Positions 20,450 to 29,048 of a DNA stretch of 64,000 bases are shown here, in pieces; position 1 is the stretch's first letter, and each line of letters opens with the position of its first letter. Source of the stretch: an uncultured Bacteroidales bacterium. GTDB lineage: Bacteria > Bacteroidota > Bacteroidia > Bacteroidales > WCHB1-69. The stretch lies in contig ONAB01000003.1 in assembly GCA_900315705.1 (NCBI GenBank), positions 44,633 to 108,632 of the forward strand, given 5' to 3'. The notes beneath the pieces are model-generated. The model had not been told where the DNA came from. It worked only from the letters and a program-made list of their open reading frames with translations, and did no database searches. The position numbers were made by a program, and so were the translations under genes.

Positions 20450-21217
20450 CTATTCGGATTGTTTGGATTGTTGCCAGTATTCTTCCATTTGTTCCAAAGA
20501 CATATCGGTCAATTTGACTCCTTGTTCCTTAGCTTTATCTTCTATATATTGAAAACGACGTATGAACTTCCGGTTGGTCTTTTCCAAAGCGTCATCGGGA
20601 TTGATATGCAAGAATCTGGCATAATTGATCAATGCAAACAGCACATCCCCGAATTCATCCTCCATTTTGTCAGATTGTTTCTCCACTTCCGTCCTGAATT
20701 CTGCCATCTCCTCTTCCACTTTTTCCCAAACTTCATCCTTATTGTGCCAATCGAAGCCAACGCCATTGGCTTTTTCCTGAATTCTATAGGCTTTGACCAA
20801 TGACGGGGCACTTTTAGGAACGCCGCCGAGTACCGATCTATTGCCCTCTTTCTGTAATTTTATTTTTTCCCAATTTTCGTGAACTTGCTGTGCATCCTGT
20901 GCCTGGGCCTCCCCATATATGTGGGGGTGCCGACGTATCAACTTGTCGCAGAGCTGATTGAGCACATCGGTAATGTCAAAAAGTTTCTCTTCAGAAGCGA
21001 TTTTTGCATAGAAAACCAGATGAAGCATCAAGTCGCCCAACTCCTTGCACATATCTTTGTAATCCTTGTCCACGATAGCTTCGGAGAGTTCATAGGTCTC
21101 CTCGATGGTCAAGCATCGCAAGGTGTCAAAAGTTTGCACGCTATCCCACGGACATTTGGCGCGCAACTCATCCATAATATCCAGCAACCGCTGGAAAGCA
21201 GCTAATCTAACATCCAT
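20450..21217 (-). CDS. mazG: Nucleoside triphosphate pyrophosphohydrolase MazG
   Basis: MazG, 255 aa, hydrolyses NTPs to NMP and pyrophosphate. It has two MazG repeats: the first with CPWDSVQTFDTLRCLTIEETYE (residues 22-43) and KELGDLMLHLVFYA, the second with EVWEKVEEEMAEF and EDEFGDVLFALINYARF. The acidic EExxE and ExxD residues that bind magnesium are present in both. It follows proS by 34 bases and precedes the porE-like gene by one base, so the three look co-transcribed. Confidence 0.93.
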   Translation of the reverse strand: MDVRLAAFQRLLDIMDELRAKCPWDSVQTFDTLRCLTIEETYELSEAIVDKDYKDMCKELGDLMLHLVFYAKIASEEKLFDITDVLNQLCDKLIRRHPHIYGEAQAQDAQQVHENWEKIKLQKEGNRSVLGGVPKSAPSLVKAYRIQEKANGVGFDWHNKDEVWEKVEEEMAEFRTEVEKQSDKMEDEFGDVLFALINYARFLHINPDDALEKTNRKFIRRFQYIEDKAKEQGVKLTDMSLEQMEEYWQQSKQSE

Positions 21218-21251
21218 ATTTTCAAAATATTATACAACAAGAAAGCCTGTC

Positions 21252-22727
21252 TTAGTAGGCGCGGGCAAACAGCACGCGCTGCTTGGAAGGCTTGCCTGTA
21301 AGGATGCACTTGCCATCCTCCAGAGGATTGTTGAAAGGAATGCAACGGATCGTAGCCTTGGTCAGTTCCTTGATCTTGTCTTCGGTCTCCGGAGTGCCAT
21401 CCCAATGGGCATACACAAAACCAGGCTTGTTGTCAAGCAGATCCACAAACTCTTCCCAAGTATCAGCCTTGCGGGTGTTTTCCTTTTGGAAATTGAGGGC
21501 TTTCTCAAAGAGATTCTTCTGTATATCCTTGAGCAACTGTTGAATATGTTCCAACAAACCGTCGAAGGAGACCGTTTCCTTCTGGAGCGTGTCGCGGCGT
21601 GCAACTTCTGCCTCGTTGTTTTCCAAGTCACGGGGCCCGATGGCGATGCGCACGGGCACACCTTTCAGTTCATACTCATTGAACTTCCAGCCGGAACGCT
21701 TGGTGTCATCATTGTCGAATTTGACGGAAATGTTCGCTTCCTTGAGTTTTTGCAACAGCGGCTGTACTTTGTCGGCAATTGCCTGGCGTTGCTCTTCACT
21801 CTTGTAAATCGGAACTATAACAACCTGAATAGGAGCAAGATTCGGCGGAAGCACCAGACCGTTGTCATCGGAATGCGTCATAATCAAGGCACCAATCAAA
21901 CGGGTGGAAACGCCCCAAGAGGTAGCCCAGACATACTGTTCTTTGTTTTCTTTATCCAGATATTTCACATCGAATGCCTTGGCAAAATTCTGACCAAGGA
22001 AGTGGGATGTGCCAGCCTGCAGGGCCTTGCCGTCCTGCATCAAAGCCTCGATACAATAGGTGTCAAGAGCACCGCCAAAGCGTTCATTGGGGGATTTTAC
22101 GCCCTTTACGACAGGAATTGCCATAAAATTCTCCACAAAATCGGCATAAACGTGCAACATACGCTCGGTTTCTTCCACAGCCTCCTCGCGAGTGGCGTGG
22201 GCGGTATGGCCCTCTTGCCACAAGAACTCGGCCGTGCGCAGGAAAAGACGGGTGCGCATTTCCCAACGGACCACATTGGCCCACTGGTTGCACAAGATAG
22301 GCAGGTCGCGATACGAGTGAATCCAATTCTTATAGGTATCCCAGATAATGGTCTCCGAAGTGGGGCGGACAATCAGTTCTTCCTCCAACTTGGCTTCCGG
22401 ATCCACCACAACGCCAGTGCCTTCGGGATTATTCTTGAGACGATAATGCGTCACCACGGCGCACTCCTTGGCGAAGCCCTTCACGTGGCTGGCCTCACGG
22501 CTGAAGAATGATTTCGGAATGAATATCGGGAAATAGGCGTTCACGTGCCCAGTATCCTTGAACATCTTGTCCAAAGTGGCTTGCATCTTTTCCCAGATGG
22601 CATAGCCATAAGGTTTGATAACCATACAACCTCTAACGGAGGAGTTCTCAGCCAGATCGGCTTGTTTCACAATGTCATTATACCATTGCGAGTAATTTTC
22701 TGCTCTTGTACAAAAATTTTTAGCCAT
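21252..22727 (-). CDS. proS: Prolyl-tRNA synthetase, type 3 (archaeal/eukaryal-like)
   Basis: ProRS, 491 aa, charges tRNA-Pro. It lacks the large editing insertion of the bacterial type. Class II motif 2 ([20 protein letters not shown]) and motif 3 ([19 protein letters not shown]) are intact, followed by an anticodon-binding domain. This compact form is usual in Bacteroidota. The start ATG at 22727 gives the expected N-terminus [20 protein letters not shown]. It heads the proS-mazG-porE-like gene set. Confidence 0.95.
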   Translation of the reverse strand: MAKNFCTRAENYSQWYNDIVKQADLAENSSVRGCMVIKPYGYAIWEKMQATLDKMFKDTGHVNAYFPIFIPKSFFSREASHVKGFAKECAVVTHYRLKNNPEGTGVVVDPEAKLEEELIVRPTSETIIWDTYKNWIHSYRDLPILCNQWANVVRWEMRTRLFLRTAEFLWQEGHTAHATREEAVEETERMLHVYADFVENFMAIPVVKGVKSPNERFGGALDTYCIEALMQDGKALQAGTSHFLGQNFAKAFDVKYLDKENKEQYVWATSWGVSTRLIGALIMTHSDDNGLVLPPNLAPIQVVIVPIYKSEEQRQAIADKVQPLLQKLKEANISVKFDNDDTKRSGWKFNEYELKGVPVRIAIGPRDLENNEAEVARRDTLQKETVSFDGLLEHIQQLLKDIQKNLFEKALNFQKENTRKADTWEEFVDLLDNKPGFVYAHWDGTPETEDKIKELTKATIRCIPFNNPLEDGKCILTGKPSKQRVLFARAY

Positions 22728-22760
22728 TGATATTTTTTCTATGTTGAATTAACTTTTTCG

Positions 22761-22768
22761 TATTTTTG
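22761..22768 (+). promoter_or_regulatory. Promoter -7 element of the Ser-rich lipoprotein gene
   Basis: TATTTTTG matches TAnnTTTG, giving a leader of about 50 bases that includes a strong ribosome binding site. Confidence 0.5.
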
Positions 22769-22787
22769 CCGTCTATTAAACTGTTTG

Positions 22788-22795
22788 CAAAAGTA
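22788..22795 (-). promoter_or_regulatory. Promoter -7 element of proS operon
   Basis: TACTTTTG on the minus strand matches TAnnTTTG, about 60 bases before the proS ATG. No good TTG box is seen. It is divergent from, and close to, the plus-strand element at 22761. Confidence 0.4.
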
Positions 22796-22811
22796 CGAAA
22801 TTTAAAGACAT

Positions 22812-22818
22812 AAGGAGG
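22812..22818 (+). promoter_or_regulatory. Strong Shine-Dalgarno AAGGAGG
   Basis: AAGGAGG lies 5 bases before the ATG at 22824. Such sequences are rare in Bacteroidota, and I do not see an equally strong one before most genes in this window, so it suggests high-level translation of this lipoprotein. Confidence 0.6.
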
Positions 22819-22823
22819 ATACT

Positions 22824-24602
22824 ATGAAAAAACTATTTTCAATTGCTTTATTGTCAGCAGCTTGTCTGCTAACAGCCTGTTCAACGGGCTCTTATGCCTA
22901 TTATGATGATGTCTACACTACGTCTCAGGACCAGCAGTACAAGGCTCCTGTGGCGCAAAAATCCACTACAACAAAAGCCAATCAAGCAAGCGACAATGTC
23001 ATACAACCCGATTCCATTATATATGAATATGACGAGAACGGCACGCTGATTGACACCAAAACCTACTATCCTGGCATCAGCGAGCCGCTCATCGAGTATG
23101 CTGAGACTAGCGCTGCCCAGCCGGCCACGTCCACGGGCAACACCTACATCACCAACAACTATTACGATGAGGACGATTACTATGATTATTATTACACCTC
23201 CCGCATCCGCCGTTTCCACCGCGACCTCTACTGCGGATGGGGGTATTATGATCCCTTCTACACCAATCTCTATTGGTATGATTACAACCCATATAACTGG
23301 GGTGTAAGCATTTATATGGGTTATAACTGGTGGTGGCCTAGCTATGCATACCGTCCATATTATTATGGTTACGGCTGGTATGACTACGGCTTCACATACG
23401 GTTGGGGATGGGCTTATCATCATCCTTACCATCACCACTATTGGGATTACGGTCACGGATGGTGGCATCACAACCACTGGATGGCCGCCAACTACTATCA
23501 CAACAACTATGACCACAACAACACGTTTTATTACGGGCATCGCAACAACGTAGGTCCCTCTCTGGGTAACAGCAGCCTTGGCCGCGGCGACCGTCCGAGA
23601 GACTATGACCATCCGGGCGACTACGGCAACAGCGACAACAGCAACCGCTACTCCGTAGTAACCTCATCTCCAGCCAGTTTCAACCAAGAGTACAGCGCTT
23701 TGTCCGCCCGCTATTCCGTATCGGGAGGCAACACAGGCAATGCTGGCAACAGCACTACCGTCTCGCGTTCTTCCGCAGCCAAAACGCCCAGCACCTCTTT
23801 GGACAAGCCGGAGCGCCCGACCACTGTCACGCCCGCAACAAACGACAGCAGAACTGAGAGCCGTCCGGCCACGACTACGACTGTAACAACCCCGGCCACC
23901 AACAACCGTCCGGCAACACCCGCTACCCCGGCTACCAACAACCGTCAGGTTACGCCGGCCACCACACCCAGCACTAACAGTCGTCCCTCCGCAACCACGA
24001 CTCCTACCACTAACAATCGTCCTGTCACAACGACCTCATCGCCGGCTCGCACCTCCAGTTCCGCCACTACCACGCCGAGCTCCAAGCCTAACAATACGAC
24101 CACGGTGACACGTGTTGTCACGCGTCCGTCCTCTTCCACGAACTCCAACGCAAGAACCTCAACTCCAAGCAGTTCCAACACCCCGTCTTCTTACTCAAGA
24201 CCTGCTTCATCCGGTTCTTCACAACCCTCCAGGCCAAGTTCTTCCTACAGCCGTCCCAGCTCTTCGAGTTCCTCCTCAAGACCTAGTTCCTCGAGCTCGT
24301 CGCAACCGCGTTCCAACTCTTCCTACTCGAGCCCAAGCTCCTCCAGCTCTTCTTACTCGAGACCGAGTTCCTCCAGTTCCTCGTATTCCAGACCTAGTTC
24401 TTCGAGCTATTCGCGTCCCAGTTCATCCTCATCCTCTTCCAGCAGATCCAGTTATTCTGGCTCTTCATCCAGCAGCCGCTCGAGCTATTCAGGATCCTCC
24501 TCTTCGAGCAGATCCAGCTATTCGGGTTCCTCCCATAGCAGCTCCAGCAGCTCATCACGCAGCGGAAGCTCCTCTTCCGGAAGTTACGGTGGCAGACGAT
24601 AA
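22824..24602 (+). CDS. Lipoprotein with Tyr/Trp-rich core and long Ser/Thr/Pro tail
   Basis: 592 aa, function not recognised. A lipoprotein signal ends in the lipobox LTAC (Cys near residue 19). Residues ~100-230 are very rich in Tyr, Trp, His and Gly. From ~310 to the end the chain is low complexity: NNRPxTP-type Thr/Pro units, then RPSSSSS blocks and three RSSYSGSSSSS repeats ending in GSYGGRR. The tail is probably disordered and could be glycosylated or cell-wall spanning (inference). Its SD is unusually strong. It precedes the barrel-protein gene by 35 bases and may be co-transcribed with it. Confidence 0.75.
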   Translation: MKKLFSIALLSAACLLTACSTGSYAYYDDVYTTSQDQQYKAPVAQKSTTTKANQASDNVIQPDSIIYEYDENGTLIDTKTYYPGISEPLIEYAETSAAQPATSTGNTYITNNYYDEDDYYDYYYTSRIRRFHRDLYCGWGYYDPFYTNLYWYDYNPYNWGVSIYMGYNWWWPSYAYRPYYYGYGWYDYGFTYGWGWAYHHPYHHHYWDYGHGWWHHNHWMAANYYHNNYDHNNTFYYGHRNNVGPSLGNSSLGRGDRPRDYDHPGDYGNSDNSNRYSVVTSSPASFNQEYSALSARYSVSGGNTGNAGNSTTVSRSSAAKTPSTSLDKPERPTTVTPATNDSRTESRPATTTTVTTPATNNRPATPATPATNNRQVTPATTPSTNSRPSATTTPTTNNRPVTTTSSPARTSSSATTTPSSKPNNTTTVTRVVTRPSSSTNSNARTSTPSSSNTPSSYSRPASSGSSQPSRPSSSYSRPSSSSSSSRPSSSSSSQPRSNSSYSSPSSSSSSYSRPSSSSSSYSRPSSSSYSRPSSSSSSSSRSSYSGSSSSSRSSYSGSSSSSRSSYSGSSHSSSSSSSRSGSSSSGSYGGRR

Positions 24603-24637
24603 AACATCATTTTTAACAAAAAGCATTGGATAAGAAA

Positions 24638-26089
24638 ATGAAAAAATATTGGATTTTACTGTTATGTTTCGGCTTTTTCGCCTCCTCTTTTGCCCAAGGC
24701 GACTACGAAGCATTCCGTTTTTCCCAGATTGACTATATGGGCACCGCACGCTATTTGGGCGCCGGTGGCACATTCGGCACCGTGGGCGGCGACTTCTCCG
24801 GCTTAAGCACCAATCCTGCCGCCATAGGATTGTACAAACGCCACGAGGTTTCCTTCACCCCGATGATGCTCTCCTTTTTCAAAGACAACACCACCTACTA
24901 CGGGACCAGCAATTTCACGCAAAACCCGAAATACACTGTGCCGCAATGCGGTCTTGTAATTGCCACTTCCATTGACAATTCCAACTGGAAAGCCTGGCAA
25001 TTCGGCTTCGGCTACAACCGGATTATGGACTATAACAACACCTTCCGTGCAGATGGAACCCCAGACGCATCCTTCATCAGTCCCATCTTGGCCAATGCCA
25101 ATGGCATCAATTACAACCAGTTGACCGCCGATGCTATGCTGGCGTGGAATACCTGGCTGATTGACACACTCAGAGGCCAAACCGACCGCTACTTCTCGCC
25201 GTTCAACGACGCCAACCTCAACCAAACCGCTATTGTCAAGCAGTCCGGCGCAATTGACGAAATGAGTTTCACCTTCGGTGGCAACTACAACGACAAACTC
25301 TATCTTGGCATCTCTTTGGCCATTCCCTTCCTGGACTACACGGAGCAGACCGTCTTGACGGAATCGCCCGCCGACGCAGATGATTTAATGGGTATCACCT
25401 CCTACAAAGTGCGCACCACCCAGCGCGACCGTGGCGCAGGCATCAACGCCAAAATAGGTGTTATCTATCAACCCATCAATTTCTTAAGACTGAGCGCAGG
25501 CATTCAGACGCCCACCTATTTCTGGAAAATCAGAGACTACTACAATAGAGAGATGACCTCATACTGGAACATTCCCGGCATCTCTGACAACCAGCATCAC
25601 GAATACACATACAGCTACCAATTCGCCCTTTCCACACCTTTCCGCTTCAATGTAGGTACCGCTTTCCTGATTAACAAACGTGGGTTCATCTCTGCAGAAT
25701 ACGAATTTAATGATTATAGAATGGCCACGCTCTACGCCAACGACTACAACTTCTCTGATGAAAACAATATGATCCGGGAGAAATACGGCATTTGTCACTC
25801 TGTCCGTGTGGGCGGCGAGGTGAACTTGACACCCAAGTTCGCGCTCCGTGCTGGTTATAACTTCAAGTCATCGCCATATCTCAACAGCAGCGAATGGTCT
25901 GAGGGGTTCAACGGCAGCGCGCACTACGGTTCCATCGGGTTCGGATACCGCAACAAGTTCCTGTTCGTGGATTTGGCCTATATCCTCAAGTTCTCCAAAG
26001 ACAACTACACCCTTTACCAACCCACCGCACCTGTACAAATCAAGAACACGACGCACAGGGTGGCCGCTACCATCGGATTCAAGTTCTAA
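24638..26089 (+). CDS. Outer-membrane beta-barrel protein, OmpP1/FadL-like
   Basis: 483 aa from the ATG at 24638; an in-frame TTG at 24626 would add four residues. A signal peptide ends at SSFAQ, followed by the family's N-terminal motif AFRFSQIDYMGTARYLGAGG and LSTNPAAIGLYK, then alternating beta-barrel strands and a C-terminal aromatic strand (AATIGFKF). FadL-type barrels import hydrophobic compounds; the substrate here is unknown. The next two genes follow at 9- and 6-base gaps, so the three form an operon. Confidence 0.8.
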   Translation: MKKYWILLLCFGFFASSFAQGDYEAFRFSQIDYMGTARYLGAGGTFGTVGGDFSGLSTNPAAIGLYKRHEVSFTPMMLSFFKDNTTYYGTSNFTQNPKYTVPQCGLVIATSIDNSNWKAWQFGFGYNRIMDYNNTFRADGTPDASFISPILANANGINYNQLTADAMLAWNTWLIDTLRGQTDRYFSPFNDANLNQTAIVKQSGAIDEMSFTFGGNYNDKLYLGISLAIPFLDYTEQTVLTESPADADDLMGITSYKVRTTQRDRGAGINAKIGVIYQPINFLRLSAGIQTPTYFWKIRDYYNREMTSYWNIPGISDNQHHEYTYSYQFALSTPFRFNVGTAFLINKRGFISAEYEFNDYRMATLYANDYNFSDENNMIREKYGICHSVRVGGEVNLTPKFALRAGYNFKSSPYLNSSEWSEGFNGSAHYGSIGFGYRNKFLFVDLAYILKFSKDNYTLYQPTAPVQIKNTTHRVAATIGFKF

Positions 26090-26098
26090 CCTGAGGAA

Positions 26099-26893
26099 AT
26101 GAGGAGATTCATCCTTATACTGCTAACCATAGTCGCTCTTGGCTTTTCATACGCCCAAGAGCGACCTTCTTATATACTGCCGCCTTGCGACAACTTCACC
26201 GTTGACCTACACGGCAACCTCTATCTATGGAAAGATGCAGTATTGGAGAAGCACTCCGAAACCGGAAAAGTATTGGCCCAATACTCCAACCCCTCCTTGG
26301 GCACCATCCGCTCCGTGGATGCCAGCATTCCCTCCAAAATCCTTGTTTTCCATCAAGAATCCGGAACGCTGGTTTTATTGGACAACACTCTTTCGCCAGC
26401 AGGGAACGCTCTATCCTTGTTCGATCACAATCTCTACTCCATCACATTGGCAGCATTTGCAGGCACCAACCGCATCGCTTTGTTCGATGACGCCGCGCAA
26501 CAACTGCTGCTCACCGATTTGGACCTGAACATTGTCAACTCCACCCCTATCGATGCGGGGTCCGACTTTCATCCTGCCTTGATAGATGTGTCTCTCGACA
26601 AGAACATCCTATTGTCAGACTCTCTTTTGGGCATCCTTTTATTCGACAAATTCGGCTCTTTTGAAAGGAAACTCCCCTTAACAGGCGTGAAATCCTTACA
26701 AATGCAAGGCGAGCATCTATATTACCTGCAAGAAGGCAACCTATACAATTACGACCTGTCGGCTTTGGACATCATCCTCGTCGCGAACGGGCTCTCTGAT
26801 GTCAAGGCATTCCGGCGCACCAATTCCACATTATACCTTCTCAATGACAAAGGGGCCCTGATTCAGCGACCCGTGTTGAGATCAAGAAGATAA
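26099..26893 (+). CDS. Secreted propeller-like protein of unknown function
   Basis: 264 aa with a signal peptide (MRRFILILLTIVALGFSYAQ). The mature chain repeats short hydrophobic-strand units (LYLWKDAVLEKHSETGKVLAQY; ILVFHQESGTLVLLD; IALFDDAAQQLLLTDLDLN), which suggests a small beta-propeller. No catalytic motif is visible. It is the middle gene of a three-gene operon between a FadL-like barrel and a periplasmic amidotransferase-like protein, so an accessory role to the barrel is a reasonable guess only. Confidence 0.65.
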   Translation: MRRFILILLTIVALGFSYAQERPSYILPPCDNFTVDLHGNLYLWKDAVLEKHSETGKVLAQYSNPSLGTIRSVDASIPSKILVFHQESGTLVLLDNTLSPAGNALSLFDHNLYSITLAAFAGTNRIALFDDAAQQLLLTDLDLNIVNSTPIDAGSDFHPALIDVSLDKNILLSDSLLGILLFDKFGSFERKLPLTGVKSLQMQGEHLYYLQEGNLYNYDLSALDIILVANGLSDVKAFRRTNSTLYLLNDKGALIQRPVLRSRR

Positions 26894-26899
26894 AACAAG

Positions 26900-28168
26900 A
26901 TGAAAAGACTGAAAACATATTTGACCATTGTGTTGATGGCATTTTGCAGCATCACGGCAAACGCCACTTACCTCTTGATTCCTATGGATATGGAGCAGGA
27001 GAACCATCTGAAGGCTTACGGCATCGCTTATTTTGCTGTGGCGCACCAAGTGGATATGAGCTGGCTGCTCAATTACCGTGGGGGCAGTTTTATGTGCGCC
27101 TACAACTCCTCCATTGAGGACGAGTGTGTCATCCGAGGAGTCTCTTATCAGGTAATCGCAGACATTCAGGCGCAAGGTATCTTGGCAGAGGTGTCGGCCA
27201 CAGAGAACAATATGAATGAGATTCGACTGACCAAGGAGCCGAAAATCGCGGTATATTCGCCGAAAAACAAGCTTCCCTGGGACGATGCCGTCACCTTGGT
27301 GCTGACCTACGCCGAAATTCCCTACACTGTTTTATACGATGATGAAGTCATCAAAGGGGAACTGCCCAAATACGACTGGCTGCACCTTCACCACGAGGAT
27401 TTCACCGGCCAATACGGGAAATTCTGGGCTAACTACCGGAACGCCGCCTGGTATCAGGAGGATGTCAAGGAGCAAGAGGAGCGTGCCGCGCAACTGGGGT
27501 ACGCCAAGGTCTCCCAGATGAAACTGGCCGTGGCCAAAGGCATCCGCGACTTTGTGGCGGGCGGCGGGTATCTGTTTGCGATGTGTTCCGGTCCCGACAG
27601 CTACGACATCGCGCTGGCGGCCGAGGGCGTGGACATCTGTGATGTGATGTTCGACGGCGACCCGATGGACCCGCAGGCCCAAAGCAAGCTCAACTATGAC
27701 AATTGCTTCGCCTTCACCAACTTCAAGATTGAGACCAACCCGTATGTGTATGAGGTTTCCGACATCGATGTTAACCCCACGCTGCATATGACCAACAAAA
27801 GCAACGATTTTTTCACGTTGTTTGAGTTTTCTGCCAAATGGGACCCTGTTCCGACAATGCTGTGCCAGAATCATCTCTCGGTAATACCCGGTTTTATGGG
27901 ACAAACGACAGCTTTCCGCAAGGAGTTAATCAAACCCACGGTAACGATAATGGGTGAGTCGGCGCAATTCAACGAGGCGCGCTACATCCACGGGGAATAC
28001 GGGAAAGGAACGTGGACCTTCTATTCCGGGCACGATCCAGAGGACTACCAGCATCTCATCAACGATCCTCCCACCGACCTGAATCTCTTCCCGAATTCGG
28101 CGGGTTATCGGCTCATTCTGAACAACGTATTGTTCCCGGCAGCCAAGAAACAGCAGCAGAAAACCTAA
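26900..28168 (+). CDS. Periplasmic protein with glutamine-amidotransferase-like fold
   Basis: 422 aa with a signal peptide ending near ANA. Homologues in Bacteroidales are, as far as I recall, often labelled asparagine synthetase B, but I see no N-terminal nucleophile cysteine or ATP-pyrophosphatase motif here. Instead GGGYLFAMCSGPDSYD (about 218-233) resembles the nucleophile elbow of class I amidotransferase/DJ-1-like domains, and FYSGHDPEDY near the end could supply a histidine. Its substrate is unknown. It is last in the barrel/propeller operon and overlaps the convergent udk gene by 4 bases. Confidence 0.6.
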   Translation: MKRLKTYLTIVLMAFCSITANATYLLIPMDMEQENHLKAYGIAYFAVAHQVDMSWLLNYRGGSFMCAYNSSIEDECVIRGVSYQVIADIQAQGILAEVSATENNMNEIRLTKEPKIAVYSPKNKLPWDDAVTLVLTYAEIPYTVLYDDEVIKGELPKYDWLHLHHEDFTGQYGKFWANYRNAAWYQEDVKEQEERAAQLGYAKVSQMKLAVAKGIRDFVAGGGYLFAMCSGPDSYDIALAAEGVDICDVMFDGDPMDPQAQSKLNYDNCFAFTNFKIETNPYVYEVSDIDVNPTLHMTNKSNDFFTLFEFSAKWDPVPTMLCQNHLSVIPGFMGQTTAFRKELIKPTVTIMGESAQFNEARYIHGEYGKGTWTFYSGHDPEDYQHLINDPPTDLNLFPNSAGYRLILNNVLFPAAKKQQQKT

Positions 28169-28779
28169 ACAATCCCCAAGGTTTGTTTGATTTTGGAGGT
28201 CAGAATATCGATACCCTTTTCGTTATGGCCTCCAACAGGAATAATGATATCGGCCATCCGCTTTGATGGCTCGATGAACAACTCGTGCATCGGTTTGACG
28301 AACTGTTGGTAATGCACGATGGACTTGTCGAGGCCGCGTCCGCGTTCAATGACGTCGCGCTGGATAATGCGAATCAGGCGCTCGTCGGCATCTGTATCGA
28401 CAAATACTTTCAAGTCGAGTGTTTGGCAGAGCGACAAATCCGCGAATATCAGAATACCTTCAATGATCAGCACGTCGCAGGGTTGGACGGGGATAGTTTC
28501 CCGGCTTCTCCCGCAAGTGACATAGGAATAGATCGGCATCTCCACAGGATTGCCCATTTTCAGTTGATTGATATGTTCAATCAGCAGCGGCCATTCAATG
28601 GCAGAGGGATGGTCGAAATTGATTTTCTCCTTCTCTTCCTGAGGCAGGTTGCCATTATCCTTATAGTAGGCATCCTGACTGAGCACGCTGACGCGCTCTT
28701 TAGGGAGGCTTTGAATGATTTTTTTCACCACGGAGGTCTTTCCTGAGCCGGATCCACCGGCAATGCCAATGACTAACAT
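28165..28779 (-). CDS. udk: Uridine kinase
   Basis: 204 aa, phosphorylates uridine and cytidine with ATP or GTP for pyrimidine salvage. The P-loop GGSGSGKTS is at residues 8-16, followed by the uridine-kinase signatures NFDHPSAIEW and VDTDADERLIRIIQRD. It is a single gene, convergent with the amidotransferase-like gene, and has its own promoter. Confidence 0.94.
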   Translation of the reverse strand: MLVIGIAGGSGSGKTSVVKKIIQSLPKERVSVLSQDAYYKDNGNLPQEEKEKINFDHPSAIEWPLLIEHINQLKMGNPVEMPIYSYVTCGRSRETIPVQPCDVLIIEGILIFADLSLCQTLDLKVFVDTDADERLIRIIQRDVIERGRGLDKSIVHYQQFVKPMHELFIEPSKRMADIIIPVGGHNEKGIDILTSKIKQTLGIV

Positions 28780-28805
28780 ATATATAGTATAATATTAATG
28801 GTCCG

Positions 28806-28813
28806 CAAAAATA
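28806..28813 (-). promoter_or_regulatory. Promoter -7 element of udk
   Basis: TATTTTTG on the minus strand, predicted start near 28799, about 20 bases before the udk ATG. Confidence 0.5.
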
Positions 28814-28880
28814 CACAAAAGAATTGGATTGTGGGCATAGTTTTTATAAAAGAAAGAAACGGGAGTTTGGGAGCGGGCAA

Positions 28881-28908
28881 AAAAAAATCACGCGACTTGC
28901 GTGATTTT
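28881..28908 (-). terminator. Terminator of tRNA-Gln
   Basis: A perfect 10-bp stem (AAAATCACGC with GCGTGATTTT, 5-base loop) followed by a U-run on the minus strand, starting 6 bases after the tRNA 3' end. Confidence 0.85.
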
Positions 28909-28913
28909 GGAAG

Positions 28914-28984
28914 TTGCCCCGATAGGACTCGAACCCATACAAACAGAACCAGAATCTGCTGTGCTACCATTACACCACAGGGCA
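28914..28984 (-). tRNA. tRNA-Gln, anticodon CUG
   Basis: Folds as a full cloverleaf on the minus strand. The acceptor stem TGCCCTG pairs with CGGGGCA (one G-U), the D stem is GTG/CAC, the anticodon loop TTCTGGT gives anticodon CTG, and the T arm is ATGGG-TTCGAGT-CCTAT. The discriminator is A, and CCA is not encoded. It reads CAG codons for glutamine. It has its own promoter and terminator. Confidence 0.95.
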
Positions 28985-29035
28985 AAAGTTTGAGCGCGCA
29001 AAAATAATAAAATTTTTGAAACGCGCTCAAACTTT
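28985..29035. repeat. 14-bp perfect inverted repeat around the tRNA-Gln promoter
   Basis: AAAGTTTGAGCGCG (28985-28998) and its exact complement (29022-29035) are separated by 23 AT-rich bases. The -7 box of the tRNA promoter, TATTTTTG on the minus strand (28999-29006), lies in the spacer. The repeat sits between the stop of the Ser/Thr-rich gene and the first tRNA base, so it may terminate that gene or act as an operator. Confidence 0.75.
28999..29006 (-). promoter_or_regulatory. Promoter -7 element of tRNA-Gln
   Basis: TATTTTTG on the minus strand, 15 bases before the tRNA 5' end and enclosed by the 14-bp inverted repeat. Confidence 0.5.
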
Positions 29036-29048
29036 AGAAAATTTTTTT

